Origin: Paragordius varius
Taxonomy: Eukaryota; Nematomorpha
Reading direction: 5' to 3'
DNA length: 64,000 nucleotides
Assembly: GCA_964247055.1 (NCBI GenBank)
Contig: OZ176053.1
Location: 8,866,001-8,930,000, forward strand
Shown: positions 14,082-26,138 of the stretch, piece by piece
Numbering within the stretch: the first letter of the stretch is position 1
Layout of the letters: each line of letters opens with the position of its first letter
Program-made: the position numbers and the translations under genes
The notes under the pieces: generated by a model
Databases searched by the model: none
The model's input: the letters and a program-made list of their open reading frames with translations, nothing else
What the model was told of the DNA's origin: nothing

Positions 14082-14234
14082 TCTATATATTTATAAAAAT
14101 AGAAAATGCTGGCTTTGTGATCTACAGGAAAAACGGTAGACCCATTCAAATCCAAACTTCGAACCCCCCCCCCCCCCTTCCCAGAAGTCCGAAGGACTTC
14201 CTCGGGCTGCGTAGCAGCACGAGATTCACGCTAG
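14082..14234 (+). mobile_element. Short Helitron (153 bp), both ends present
   Basis: 5' end TCTATATATTTATAAAAATA; 3' end with two hairpins (GAAGTCCGAAGGACTTC, then GCTGCGTAGCAGC) and terminal CTAG followed by T. This is the structure of a canonical Helitron inserted between A and T. A run of 14 C residues (14164-14177) sits before the 3' hairpins. Confidence 0.8.
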
Positions 14235-15048
14235 TGATGTTATATTTTTAAAAAAGAAAAAGAATTTATTTTGTATTGGTGTTTTGTATCATCGACATAA
14301 ATAAAATTCTCGGTATGTACCAATAAACATGTAAATGATAAATACTGCTCATTATGGGGCTCGCTTTGTTCTTCAGCTTGAGGGAAATTTCAAATACAAA
14401 AATATAAATTGATTATTCCAAAAAAATGTTATAATAAGTAATTCAGTCTTATATTTAAATCTAATAACTATTTGTTAATGTCCATATATTTTGCGAATGC
14501 GGCTCGTCAGATTTTTTGGTCCAATAGCAGCCTGCGAAGCCATTTGTGTTGGACATTCATGGTATTATAGATGTTATCACACATCGAAACACTGTATTTT
14601 ACCATTATTTTCTTCCAATTATATAATGATGATCGAATACCGCGTAAGTTGGTAAAAACACCTATATGAGACAGAATCGCCTTAGCATTAATTTTGATTT
14701 TTTTAATTGTCCAAAATTGAGTTAATTAGTTTTAGATTAATGCCGATTGACGGTGAAGTTATAACCAACATATAAATTTAGCTAGGACCTGATAAACAAA
14801 ACATATTTATTAATTTATAAAAAAATTACTAATATTGGACAAATAAACGAGTGGGTTAAAAAATCAAGCAAGCTTTCTTAATGTTAGATTAGTGCCACAA
14901 TTTCAATTTTGTTTGTATGGTATCTTTCGATTAATATCATCGTTCTTTATTGATTTTATCTATAAAATAAATGACAATGCTTCTCTTTTTATAATGCTGA
15001 AATAAAAATATTTATGCGCAATTATTTAATTAGGCAAAATAAAAAAAT
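14235..15048. other. Spacer between Helitron and tRNA
   Basis: About 14494-14562 carries GAATGCGGCTCGTCAG and CCATTTGTGTTGGACA, matching the right end of the hAT-like MITE at 18174-18391, so it is a truncated copy. No gene seen in the rest. Confidence 0.5.
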
Positions 15049-15121
15049 TGCCGAAACCCGGGATTGAACCAGGGACCTTTAGATCTTCAGTCTAACGCTC
15101 TCCCAACTGAGCTATTTCGGC
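15049..15121 (-). tRNA. tRNA-Phe (GAA)
   Basis: A 73-nt cloverleaf on the minus strand. The 7-bp acceptor stem is GCCGAAA/TTTCGGC with discriminator A. The D arm contains TAGCTCAGTTGG (A box), the anticodon loop is CTGAAGA with anticodon GAA, and the T arm contains GGTTCAATCC (B box). There is no intron and CCA is not encoded. A T6 run just downstream on the minus strand is a good RNA polymerase III terminator. The full stems suggest a functional gene. Confidence 0.97.
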
Positions 15122-15770
15122 ACGTCTCTAGACTATATATTTGAATAATTTATATTTAGAAATCATTAAAATTAATTTATCATTGCAAGGTACTGATTGG
15201 TAAAACATTGATTTAAGGGCCAAAATTCGTCGCTATCATATGTGAAAGTGGCAATCCTATATACCCTTGTTTGAATAAATGTGTTTGAGTTTCATCATAT
15301 ATTTGTTGCTAAATTTAGCTAAATTTGATGAAACGTATAAAGCAAATTAATTAAAATGGTAAATCTAAATTGTTATAAATACATAATAACCGAAAGACAA
15401 AATTGAGTTTCTACGCACTACAGCTTATTGGTAATAGTAACTACTGACAAAACCTGGCATGAATTGACACATTTGATTGTTTTAATTAAATTAATTATCA
15501 TAGTGTTATATGACACCAAAATTTGGCTAACTTTCATTTGTTTAATAAAAAAAATTGGCTATCATTATCTACCCGTGAGCTAGTTGTACCCCATATTATT
15601 AATTATGAAAAGGAAATTTGTGCCAAATATTATTGATTTTATTGGTAAAACGTTCCAAAAAATGGTTGTAATATTGCATAATAAGTTGATCCAATAGTAA
15701 AAGTGTTTATCACAAAAATAATATGCTATTGATTATTATTATTATAGGGTAACCTTGCCCAAAACCTTGG

Positions 15771-15778
15771 TATATAAG
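15771..15778 (+). promoter_or_regulatory. TATA box for the Gly/Ala-rich gene
   Basis: TATATAAG lies about 80 bp upstream of the ATG at 15854 and is followed by GCGTGCGCGC, an unusually GC-rich stretch for this window. The spacing leaves room for a start site near 15800 and a short leader. Confidence 0.6.
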
Positions 15779-15853
15779 CGTGCGCGCTACTCTTTATTTC
15801 ATAAATTATTTTTATCTTTGAGTACATTCTAGTCAACCTCATTCAAACACATC

Positions 15854-16145
15854 ATGCCTAACCAAGCCGGTCAGTCTTTATTCTTATAATTATTTATATA
15901 TATTTTTGTGAGATTTTTATCTATCTAAATCTGTGGTTAAATGAAATAATTATCGTGTAACAGAATCACACGGACACGGAATGGGAGCCGCCGGAAAAAG
16001 CAGCAAAGCCGCTGGTGCTGGAGCTGCCGGAGCCGCCGGATCAGCTGGAGCTGCTCACCAACACGGATCTGCTGGATCCGCTGGTGCCGCAGGATCTGCC
16101 GGAAAGTGCCAAGCCAACGCTGGCAAAGCCTCACATAAAAACTAA
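15854..16145 (+). CDS. Small Gly/Ala/His-rich protein (65 aa)
   Basis: Two exons, 15854-15869 and 15964-16145, joined in phase 1 (MPNQA|E). Exon 2 reads a Gly/Ala/Ser run with His and Lys, including GAAGKSSKAAGAGAAGAAG and AAHQHGSAGSAG, and ends KASHKN. There is no signal peptide, membrane segment or known domain; one Cys. Codons are GC-rich (GCC, GGA, GCT) unlike the surroundings, which with the TATA box suggests strong expression. An AATAAA lies about 190 bp after the stop. I do not recognise the protein; low-complexity stress, cuticle or matrix proteins are possible. It is convergent with the 36-aa gene at 16482-16685, which has the same two-exon layout. Confidence 0.75.
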
Positions 16146-16481
16146 ATTTTTTGCCTTTTTTTTAGTTCTTTATTTTAACAAAAAAAGTTTTTAATTTAAT
16201 CTCACACTATACACACACACACCACTCACACATTAACATTACCCCTAACCTATGTGCTAACACGCATAATTGTATGCTTAATTGTAACTCTTTCCCCTCT
16301 CTTGTGTAAGTCCAAAAAATAATACCCAAAGTGTAAATAAATGTGTAAAAATTAAATAAATCGTAGTAATGTTCGATATTGAATACCATTTATTACATTA
16401 TTGCAAAAATTTTCACAAAGCTAATGTTAAATATTGTGTCAATGAGACAAATTCAATGGTCTATTCATTCCTTTTCCCATC

Positions 16482-16685
16482 TCATTTGGGTTTCGGCTTG
16501 GCAGCAGCCGCTGCTGGAGCTTGTTTTTGTTGAGCGGCTTGTTGCTTTGCCTTGTCATCCTAAAATATTTTTTTCACAAAATTTTATGTAGTAGATGAGT
16601 TATCAATTTGTATATGTATAGATAAGAGTATTATGAAATAAAGGAAAATAACTTTTTGTTGGGCTTTTCCTTGTTCTTTGGACAT
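16482..16685 (-). CDS. Lys/Gln/Ala-rich microprotein (36 aa)
   Basis: Two exons on the minus strand, 16653-16685 (MSKEQGKAQQK) and 16482-16559 (DDKAKQQAAQQ ... AAAAAKPKPK, stop), joined in phase 0 across a 93-bp intron with GT and TTTTAG ends. Highly basic, no hydrophobic core, probably disordered. No family recognised. The 11-codon first exon, ~94-bp intron and low-complexity second exon mirror the convergent neighbour. Although short, frame, splice sites, GC-rich codons and an upstream TATA box all agree. Confidence 0.65.
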
Positions 16686-16770
16686 GATATTGGTTTTAAT
16701 GGATAGTTGTATGAATTTGTAAGTATTTGCTTAAAAGTATATTGAATAGTTTTTATGTACCTTAGATCTG

Positions 16771-16778
16771 TATATATA
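16771..16778 (-). promoter_or_regulatory. TATA box for the 36-aa gene
   Basis: TATATATA on the minus strand, about 90 bp before the ATG at 16685, nearly the same spacing as in the neighbouring Gly/Ala gene. Confidence 0.45.
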
Positions 16779-16785
16779 CTTTTTA

Positions 16786-18173
16786 GGCGACTTAATTGAG
16801 GCCTAAAACACTAATTTATTATATCGCCTAAGATACTAATTTATTTTAACTTGTAGTAAATTGTCTGGTTTGGTTATACAACCATAATTGTTTATATATA
16901 ATGCGCCTAATTGTTTAGCTAAATTTTGTATGTGACCTTGGATATTATATTTTTGTATCGTGACAATCACTTTTGCGCAGTAAATTTCTTTACAACTATT
17001 GATTTCTTATATTATTGATTTTATTTTTTTATATTAAATATATTATAGATAAAAGTAAAATTTTGTCCAATAATGATCATAGCCCATTTAATTACAAAAA
17101 ATTTAAGCAATTTTGTAAACTTGGGCAGCAACTTCATATGTATCTTGTAAAACTACATAATATAATTGATATTTTATTTAATGCTAAAATGGGTGTCATA
17201 GTTAATATATAATCTTTTTTTAATATCGTAATTAAAATATTCATAATCAATATTTGTTAAAAATTGTAATATAATATTAAAATATTTGTTTTGATTTGCA
17301 AATTAAGACTACCTAAAAAACATTCATTTTTTCAAACCCGTATATATCAATATGCGCCACACGGTTATTAAAATATATTTTGACCTTTTTGATATAAAAA
17401 TGGTTTAATTAAATATACCAATTGCATGCATGAAAATTATTAGACCCATAGATTAATTTTCTATTTCCAATGTATTAAATAATATAGTTAAAAATAATTA
17501 TATTTAGGCGTTTGTGTAGGCCGCTGTTTTTCCGAACATCGTTGGCGTGTATCCATCGCCAATAATTTAAGTTTCCCCAATTTTACAATGAATATCCAAA
17601 AATTTTAGGATGTAACTTCTTTTCTATAGTTTAATAAATTTAAAGTTACAAAAAATTTATAATTGCTTTGAATTTTCCATTTGAATATATAATTCAAAAA
17701 AACATAATTATGTTATACAATTATTTAGAATATCCAAAAATAATATAAAATCTTATTAGGTAGTGTTTTACCCCAGAGCAATGTAAAATTTGAATATCTA
17801 AAAAAAATATTTATGATATTGGGCCATTAAGAATATGCCTTCTTTAGCCTTTTAGGCGCATGATTCATAAAAGAAAGGCAAATAAGTGTATATTATGGTA
17901 AAAAATATAAGTAATCTTTAGAAAGCTTTATTACTTAAAAACAAAGAGTTATTAGATAAAACCAGCTGTCTGTTTTAGTCGTATTTTCAGGGTTATCATA
18001 TCCTGAACTTAAGAACTTGGAAAAGTAAAAATTTTAGCTATTTTATCTGAAAGAACAATGCTTGATAATTAATTTTTACGAAAACAACTTTGAGAACTGT
18101 AGTTAAAAACTATATACCCCAAAATGTAATCGTGTGCAAAAATGAAAAAATAGGCTTTACAGCCAGGGTCGAA
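16786..18173. other. Intergenic DNA with a family B repeat fragment
   Basis: About 17850-18080 resembles the dispersed repeat of 26838-27330 (GTGTATATTATGGTAAAAAA, CCAGCTGTCTGTTTTAG). An open frame near 17015-17212 is not recognised and is not called. Otherwise plain AT-rich sequence. Confidence 0.45.
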
Positions 18174-18391
18174 CACGCGGTCCGCGAGAAATTTCAAACA
18201 TAAAATTTTACGAAACCTAAAAATATTTTCTTAAACAAATTTTTTCATATTCCGTTTGGCAATGAACTAGCAAAAAATGTTAAATAAATAGTTGTTTTAC
18301 AGTTTTAGGTCTAAAATTTAATAAAATATTTGTTATTCCCCATATAATCTCTAAATGCGGCTGGCGAATCCATTTGTGTTGGACACCCCTG
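18174..18391. mobile_element. hAT-like MITE (218 bp)
   Basis: Left end CAGGGTCGAACACGCGGTCC; right end, read as complement, CAGGGGTGTCCAACACAAAT. These are imperfect inverted ends of the common hAT-type CAGGGGTGTCC form. CTTTACAG before and CTTTAAAC after are a plausible degraded 8-bp target duplication, allowing one extra base. A truncated copy lies near 14494-14562. Confidence 0.6.
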
Positions 18392-19202
18392 CTTTAAACA
18401 AAGATTAAGAATGCAAAATATTCAAAACTAATTATGTTATCCTATTTTCGATAAATTAATTTATACAACAACATTACTATATACCAAAATGATAAATGCG
18501 TATAAATAAAAAAAAATTTTATTTCTCTATTAGCCAAAAAAACATATTCTTTTCCCAGAGATACTAAAAATATAATTAAGAAAACGCGAAAATTATCAGT
18601 TAAACACAAGTTTTTTATTATAAATAATCATAATTTATTTATTGGATAGAGTTTGTTTTTAGAAATCACCCTCACTGCAATTTTACGCATTGCGTATGCG
18701 GTATTTAAATCACATTATCCCAATAGTTTTATAACAATCTTGATACGAAAGAATCAAGTTAATAAATGAGACAGCATATTTGATTAAACCCTTAAAATTG
18801 TTTTCTTATTTTTTAAGACAAACCAATGTATAAATGCACGACTCAATGTCGAATCATGGAGTTTTTATAACGGTGAATTCAGAAGTTTTGACTGTTTTTT
18901 ATTTTTCCAAAATCGTGGCGTTTAATGATTAGAAAACTGGATTACCCATTAATATAGTTAATTTTACACATATAAACACGTCGATCGGAAGTTTAAATTA
19001 GTCTCTACATCTATCACCTGAAAAATTTCGTTTTCTGAAAAAATACTAACTTACGATGTTTTGTAAAACTTCAATAATGGACAAAATAGGCAATCTTGAA
19101 TTGACCACCCCCCCTCGTCTCACTAATGTGAATCCTCCTAAATTTATATGATTTTAAAAATTTGTGAGATATAAAAGTATTTCTAACAGCTATTTTATGG
19201 AA
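18392..19202. other. Intergenic DNA, nothing recognised
   Basis: AT-rich; no reading frame, splice-linked exon or clear repeat seen. Confidence 0.5.
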
Positions 19203-19805
19203 TCTATATATTTATAAAAATAGAAAATGCTGGCTTTGTGATCTGGTACCGGAAAACCGGTAGACCCATTTAAATCCAAACTTCGAAAAAATATAATCAT
19301 AAATGAATGCCCCGACAATAGCTTCGCCCTTTTTTTGAAATAGGCCCCCAGTTCGGGCCCACCTCGTGTGAAAAATGGTTTTTTTTTGAAAACAGAAGTT
19401 TACAAAAATCGTGTCTTTGAGACAATTTTCCGGAGAACATGTTGGTCCATTCAATTTCAGATATGATTTTTATTTAGTTATTTCCGATTGCGCCGAACAT
19501 AGTCGTCTCGCTTTTTTAACTTTGGCCCTCTTTTTACCCGCTCCCCCCGTAAAATGCCACCTTTTTCAAAAAACAAAGTCCACAAAAATATTTTTTGAAT
19601 CTATTTTTCGCCCAAGTCAACAATATATTAGTATGAATGCTCCGTTTTAAAATTCCTATAAAATCATATCTATTAAATAATGTTTCGAAATAATCCACAT
19701 ATGTGGATCATTTTATTGTCCCGTTTTTCCAATAGCCCTCCCCCTCCCCTCACAGAAGTCGGAAGGACTTCCTCGGGCTGCGTAGCAGCACGAGACTCAC
19801 GCTAG
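19203..19805 (+). mobile_element. Helitron (603 bp), both ends present
   Basis: 5' TCTATATATTTATAAAAATA; 3' double hairpin (GAAGTCGGAAGGACTTC, then GCTGCGTAGCAGC) and terminal CTAG, with host A before and T after. The body is one module of the kind duplicated in the copy at 13034-14030. Non-autonomous: no Rep/helicase frame. Confidence 0.82.
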
Positions 19806-20388
19806 TATTTATATAAAGAATGAATAAATAACACGCAAGGGTGGATAATATTTTTCTATTGGAATTTGTTTGGATTTATTTGTATCATTTTTAATCCTTA
19901 TTTCAAAAAATATTTCATCCAGTCTCTCAGCGATGCGTGAAAAGGCGTTAGAAATAAACTATTTGTGAGGGTTTATTCCCTTAATAAGGATTTATTGAAC
20001 TATCTACTGGGAGACTCAATTAATTATATTCTGAATAAATATCCTTTTCAAAGTTTTTTTTTCTTACCATCTTTAAACATCAAAACTGTCATCTTCCTTT
20101 CTCAAGCCATTTCTATATTATAATTATTCCTTACTTAATCTTTCCTAATATATCGTCAGCTAAATTTTTACTTCTCCTTCTTCAAAAACTTTTTTCAGAT
20201 TTTCACCTCCAAGGTTCTATATTATACATGGTTGGTTGATTAACCGCACTTACATATAACCTTCTATAAATAAAATATATATAATTAACCATATACACTT
20301 TATTTTTTGAATCGTCTGTTTATGTAATACAAGGGCTTAATACTACACCTAAATACTACAATTTAGTCTTTTAAGTATTGTTCTAAAT

Positions 20389-21240
20389 CAGTGCTTCTTA
20401 AACTTTTGTAATTTTCGACCCCATTTATGATTGCGAGTTTCTTAACGAACCCAACAAATATAAAAAAAATAAATTAATATATTTTGATTATATATAGGTA
20501 ACAATATACATATGCATATGAAAATATATAAAGTTAATATTCGTTTTGAAACATATAAAAATCTTAAATTGAAATTTGTACAAAATATAGAAAGTTTTTA
20601 TTGTAGTTTTAAAAACAAAAGTGGATTCCGACAGTCCTCATTCTCTCGAATAAATCCAAGTAGTTGCGTGGTAAATATTAAATTAAAATTTACGTTAAAA
20701 AATTTTTGAGATGGATATGCCTGTTTTTTATGCATAACAAATCAAATCTTGGAGTAATGCTTGAAACTGCTGGACGTAAGACCTCTTCGACATTTTTTAT
20801 CGCTGAACAATATTAGGATTTAATGTGTTAAAGCTGAGAAAATAACTTCGCATAAATATGTGGTGTTGATTGGCAGAAGTACAATTAACGCCATATCGGC
20901 GATTGAATCTATTTCTAGCGCTTTAAAGTGATCTACATAAAACTTTTGCAATGAATTTTCTCAATTACAAAATTGTCGACACTGGAAAACATTTCGAACG
21001 AATTTTTTTCGACCCTACTTTTCCAAATGCTGATCTTTTAAATAAAATTTCAATTTTATCGTTTGAAGTAAATATATCGCAATTTTTCTTTGATGAGACA
21101 AGTTAAGATAGTTTAACTTCGAAATAATATCTGGCAAATAACACAGCTTGGATAGCCACAAGTCATTTTAAAAACAGCTAATCCACATTTTCGTTCGGTT
21201 AAAAATATTTCGATCTCGTCCTTTAATAACAATAATTATT
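20389..21240 (-). pseudogene. hAT (ZBED/Charlie-type) transposase relic
   Basis: Read on the minus strand, scattered frames match the C-terminal part of ZBED5/FAM200-like hAT transposases: WLSKLCYLPDIISKLN near 21130, then the dimerisation region LPINTTYLCEVIFSALT near 20880, then a KKQAYPS-type end near 20730. On the plus strand the left edge CAGTGCTTCTTAAACTTTTG followed by TCGACCCC is a typical hAT terminal repeat. Several frameshifts and stops break it, and I could not define the other end. A plain DNA transposon fossil. Confidence 0.6.
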
Positions 21241-22102
21241 TCGGTTTTAAGAGATTGACAAAAATAAATCTACATATATAAGATATTATAATGATCGGAA
21301 TATAAATGATGGTATAAACAGTCTTTCCGAACCAAGATTTTATGATATATTTATCTACGATCATTGTTTTCTTTATAACAATAATTTTACAAGCTAAAAA
21401 ACATTTTTTTGTTAAATTGTATTTTATCACTCGCGACCCCATAATTACAATGGGCCAAATTAAAAAATTTTCTTTCTTTAGCCCTTTAGGCACATGATAA
21501 AAATAATATTTTAAATAAAAAAAGTTGTAAAAAATTCTCATCTCAAATTTTTTCGCTGCCATTTTTTCTATAAATTTTTTAAATTGCTAATGCAAGAGGC
21601 ACATAAATGTATATTATGGTTAAAAAACGTAAATAATTAACTTTAAAAAGCTTTCAGGCTACATTTCACCAGCAAAAACTTAATATATTTTGATTCGATA
21701 TCAATTGTTTGTCTCAATCATGTTTTGTACCTGTCTCAATTTTGGACTCTTCACAAATCTTTAAAAAATACATGATAACAATATTTGATAATTTAGTTTT
21801 AACTAAAACAACTTTCAAAATAGTGTATATTTACAAAATTGAGCTCTGGGATTAAAAATCCAATATGTAAACTAGGACTAAAAATTGAAGAAGTGTTAAA
21901 AAACTTGATATTTCTTTTTTATGGATACACCTTAAGGTAAAAATATCAACATGACATCTGTGCGTTAGCCGAATATACAAATAATGCAAACTTTTTCTTT
22001 TATATTAATGCTAGATTTCATTTAAACCTCCATGGCCTTTTGGAGTAGAAGAGCGATTTGAACGTGGAATATCCTAAATAGTATTAAAGGCATTAGGCCA
22101 AA
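21241..22102. repeat. Fragments of dispersed repeats A and B
   Basis: About 21590-21800 matches repeat family B (ATGTATATTATGGTTAAAAA, CTCAATCATGTTTTG). About 21840-22030 matches the inner part of family A (AACATGACATCTGTGCG). A 108-codon open frame near 21236-21562 on the minus strand lies in repeat DNA and is not called. Confidence 0.45.
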
Positions 22103-22672
22103 TTTACCACTTGGATGCAACACAATCATTTCAGTCCTTAGATTCAAATTTGGGTAGTTAGATACCCCAGGCTTGTTTAAAATTTCATATTTTAAAGGTA
22201 TGGAATAAATTGAGACCATGGCAAAAGCTTGCACTTAAATAATATTAATGAACCGAAGGAAAAAAATTTATTCATAAATACTTGATATTACTTATTGAGA
22301 GGTAAAACCCAAAGATAAAAATTTAGGTAACATGACATGTGTGCATAAGTTATATAAAAATAATGCAACATATACCATTTTTTCTGTTTATATCATTGTT
22401 AAATGTGAATTAAAAAAAAGTAAATTTATTTTAGGCTTAAAAAACAAATAAACACGATATCTTGCAAAAATGATGTAATATAAAAATGGCATACTAGTAT
22501 TTGATACGGAACTTTTTTTCCAAAAAGTAAATTTTATTTAGATATTTTGGCTTTTAAATTTTTAGGATAGCAGTATAAATTTAAAATGGAACCGTTTCTT
22601 TAAGAAGATTTTAAAATATCTGCTAAATATTGTATGGGGTATTTAGATACTCTAATTTGGGAAGTGTTAAAA
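22103..22672. repeat. MITE-like repeat, family A, copy 2
   Basis: Aligns end to end with 9899-10477: CCACTTGGATGCAACACA and GATTCAAATTTGGGTAG at the left, TATGGGGTATTTAGATA and GAAGTGTTAAAA at the right, with the same internal words (CATGACATGTGTGCAT, GATATTTTGGCTT). Considerable divergence between copies suggests an old family. Confidence 0.6.
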
Positions 22673-22789
22673 AATGCTTTCTTTAGCACTTTAGGCGCAT
22701 AAAATCTTTTAAAAAAATAAAATTGTAAAACAATCCTTTCATTTTTCTAAAAATTTAATAAAAACGCCCACACTGAGTTCAAACGCGGG

Positions 22790-22970
22790 GTATGAAAAAT
22801 CTGATGAAATATATATTATCTGATAGGAAAATGTATCAGGATTATCATGGTGATTTTGGTTTTAGTTCTTACGAGTGATATAAGAAATGTATTTACTTTT
22901 TTGTTGTAAATGCTCCGCATCAAAAAATAGCAAAATTTGCGCACATTTTTTTATATAAATTTTTTTGGTG
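22790..22970 (-). repeat. Family B repeat fragment, inverted
   Basis: The minus-strand sequence matches 26938-27081 and 61010-61145: TGTGCGCAAATTTTGC, then a word for ACATTTTCCTATCAG, then ATATATTTCATCAG. Confidence 0.5.
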
Positions 22971-23282
22971 ACAGCTAAATATCATTCCAAAATCACTAAA
23001 ATATATCATAAACTATCTAAAAAAAGCAAAACTATTTTAAAAATCTATTTATCTTTATCGTTTTATTTGGAGTTATTACATATTCCGAATCATAATTCTT
23101 ATTCCTTAGTTGTAAAGATGCGTATTTTATTTTTTTAATTTTTATTTATTGATTTTTTTATCCATTTTTTTGGTTCAATTTTTGGGTTTCATTTTTTGGT
23201 TAAATTTAAATATTAGTTACTATATATTTTAGTGTTTGTTTTTATATATTATTATTATTCTATTTATTGTATATTTGTTTTT

Positions 23283-26138
23283 TATGGGTGTTTTTTGTAA
23301 GGCGTGCAGGCCAGACCTGGCCAGTCGCTGCACGGAGGTAGGGGCCAATAGGGATAAGGAATGTTGTAGACTGTGTTTTGCCAGTATAAATGTTGTTTCG
23401 TTAAGAGGTGAGTTATATGATTTAGTTGAAACTATGAAGGTAAAAAAGGAAAATTTTTTGTGCATTCGGTATCAGATACCGTGGAAATGGCACTAAGACG
23501 TTGGAGGGTAATTATAAAATGTTTTATTCAGGTTCTACGGATGGTTACAGTGGGGTCGCCATAATAGTGTGTCCAAGATTTGCCAATCAAGTAATTGATA
23601 GACGCGCTGACAGTAGAATTATAAGTGTCGACCTATTGTTAAATAAGAGGGTTTTTATTATCTTTAGCGTTTATGCCCCCCCCCCCCCCCCCCCCCAGAT
23701 AGGGTCAACTAAACCGGAGAAAGATAGATTTTATGATTTGTTAGACACAAAAATGACTTACGAAAGACAGAGAAATCATATTTTGTGGTGATTTCAATGG
23801 GCACGTGGGACAAAATAGGAGAGGTTTTGAGCCTTGGCTCGGCTAAAAGGCTACGGGGTTATAAATGAAGAAGGGGCTAGTTTATTAAGATTTGCTCAAT
23901 CTTATAACTTTGCTATAACAAATACCTTTTTTACTAAAAGGGATAGCCATTTAAGTACCTACGAAAGTGGAAATAAGAAGTCACAAATCGATTATATTCT
24001 GGTAACACGAAAGTCTTAAAAGTTTGTTGTGGACTGCAAAGTCATACCTAACCTGCAGATTAGTGCACAACATAATTTAATTATGTGTATATATATGACA
24101 GATATACCAATAAATGCTTAAAAGCCTAAGATAGCGCCGAAGGTAATTAAATGGGATTCCTTAAGAAACAGTAAAGAAAGATTTGTGGAAACGGTAGGCA
24201 TACTAGACAGGAACAGCGATACAGAAAGTGTTTGGTCTCAGGTGGCAAAAAAAATTAGAGAGGCGGGATTTAAGGTGTGCGGAATGAAAGGGGGCAGAAA
24301 TCAGGTTTATAGAGAGGCATGGCTGAAAGACGAAAAAATAATTCTGAAATCGCGAGAGAAAAGTAAAGCTTTTAAAATGTAGAGGTTTACCCACCATGCA
24401 GAAGACAAGGAAAAATATAAAAGGATTAATAACGAACCTAAAAGGCTTGTAAGATTGGTCAAAAAAGGAAAGACGCATCATTATATAAGGAGTTAATCAG
24501 TAAGCAAGGTATAACAAAGTTTTTAAAATTGCTCGACAAAAACACAGAAGAAAGCTGGACTTGCCCCATTACGCGATCGCTATTAAAGATAAAACGGCAA
24601 ATTACTCGTTAAGGAAGCGAAAATATTGAAGAGGTGGAAAGAATATTTCCAGGACCTTTTGGGCGTCATTGAAACAAATTTATCCGAAACCACAGATTAT
24701 ATATCTGCGCATATTGAAAGTATAACAAAAGAAGAAGCCCAGGCTGGTTTAGAAGAGATGTCTATAAATAAGGCTGCAGGTCCAGACGATATTAACATAA
24801 ACTGTTGGAAAATAATGTCAGAGAAACGTAAATTTTTGACGGATATTTTTAATAATGTAGTTACTACAGGTATGATACCAACTGAATGGAAGGAGATTTT
24901 TACAGTTCCCATTTTCAAGCATAAAGGAGATATAAATGATTGTAATAATTACAGAGGGATAAGATTGATGTCGTATACAATGAAGTTATTTGAGAAAGAA
25001 CTAGAGAAACGAATGAATGGTTAGTATAGAGGGTAATCAATTTGGTTTTATTCCAGGAAAGTCCACCATCGATCCGAATTACACAGTAAGAAGGCTAATT
25101 GAAAAGCATATAGAAAAAAAAGGAGTTGAATGGTATTTTAATCGATATTGAAAAGGCGTTTGACAATATGGTGGAGTTTAAGACGAAAGAACGTTCTTGA
25201 AATTTATATAAAAAATCAAAAAAGCATGTACGATTCACACCATTCCAAAGTTAAAAAACACCAGGGGGTGTCAGATCCTATTGAAATAAACCAATGCGTC
25301 TATCAGGGGTCAGCAATCAGTCCTTTACTATTTATAATATGCATGGATGAAATTTCAAAAGAAGTGGGGCAACATGGTGGCTGGTATTTTCTTTATGCAG
25401 ACGACCTAATAGTGCTGTCAGACAGACGATTTGCAAGAATTGAAAGAATTGGTGGGTAAATGAATTGATAAGTTACGACGATGCGGTTTAAAAGTTAATA
25501 AAAAGTAAACTGAACAATAAATTTCGGTGGGAGAAAACGAGAAATGGAATTACAATAAAGGTGGGTATTAAAAGGTCAGGAGGAATGCAAATATTTAGGT
25601 GCGATTATAGCAGCAGATGGTTCTTTAATGATATAAATCTAAGAATTCTAAATTGGGCAAATTATAAAAAGATCTCAAATGTTTTGTGCGATAAAAATAT
25701 TGACCTAAAAGTCAAGGGTAAGATTTACAGTGCTGTAGTACAGCCAACAATGATGTACAACTCATAGACATGGGCAATAAATTAGAAAGGCACTTTGAGG
25801 TTACTGAAATGAGAATGCTTAGATTGATGTGCGGAGTAACGAGGAATGACAAGGTGAGGAATGTCTACATAATAGGAGGTACGGAAAAACCGGTAACGCA
25901 AAAGATGATGGTTAATCGTTTAAGATGGTTCGGACATGTAGAAAGAAGAGATAATAACTACATTGGTAAAAAGATTGATGATTATATTGTGAAAGGCAAG
26001 AGGGGAAGAGGACGCCCTAAAACGCGATGGATAGATACAGTTAAGAGGGACATGGCAAAACAGAACCTAAAACGCGAAGACGCCATAGACAAGGTTCTAT
26101 GGCGAAATATTTACGGATATGACCGCTCGAAAGAGTGA
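23283..26138 (+). mobile_element. Broken non-LTR retrotransposon (RTE/CFDP2-like LINE)
   Basis: A run of frames in LINE order. At 23340-24020 is an AP-like endonuclease with SLRGELYDLVETMK, SGVAIIVCPRF, a shifted CGDFNGHVG and QIDYILVTRKS. At 24626-25460 is the reverse transcriptase: NKAAGPDDININCW, FKHKGDINDCNNYRGI, QCVYQGSAISPLLF and YADDLIVLSD (YADD active site). At 25560-26138 is a C-terminal part: KVKGKIYSAVVQP, MRMLRLMCGVTRNDKVRN, RLRWFGHVERRDNN and RGRGRPKTRWIDTVKRDM. At least six frame changes or stops interrupt it, so it is dead. A 21-C run (23676-23696) interrupts the endonuclease after YAP. The 3' tail is short ATTAAT-like repeats. Probably truncated at the 5' end. RTE placement is from memory of CFDP2-like proteins. 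Confidence 0.85.

Noticed and set aside
17015-17212. 65-codon open frame with an upstream TATTATAG acceptor-like site
   Set aside because: Low-information AT-rich sequence, no family match, no linked exon.
20512-20709. Plus-strand 65-codon frame
   Set aside because: Antisense to the hAT transposase relic.
21236-21562. 108-codon minus-strand frame
   Set aside because: Hydrophobic, repeat-embedded and without similarity; it overlaps a family B-like stretch.
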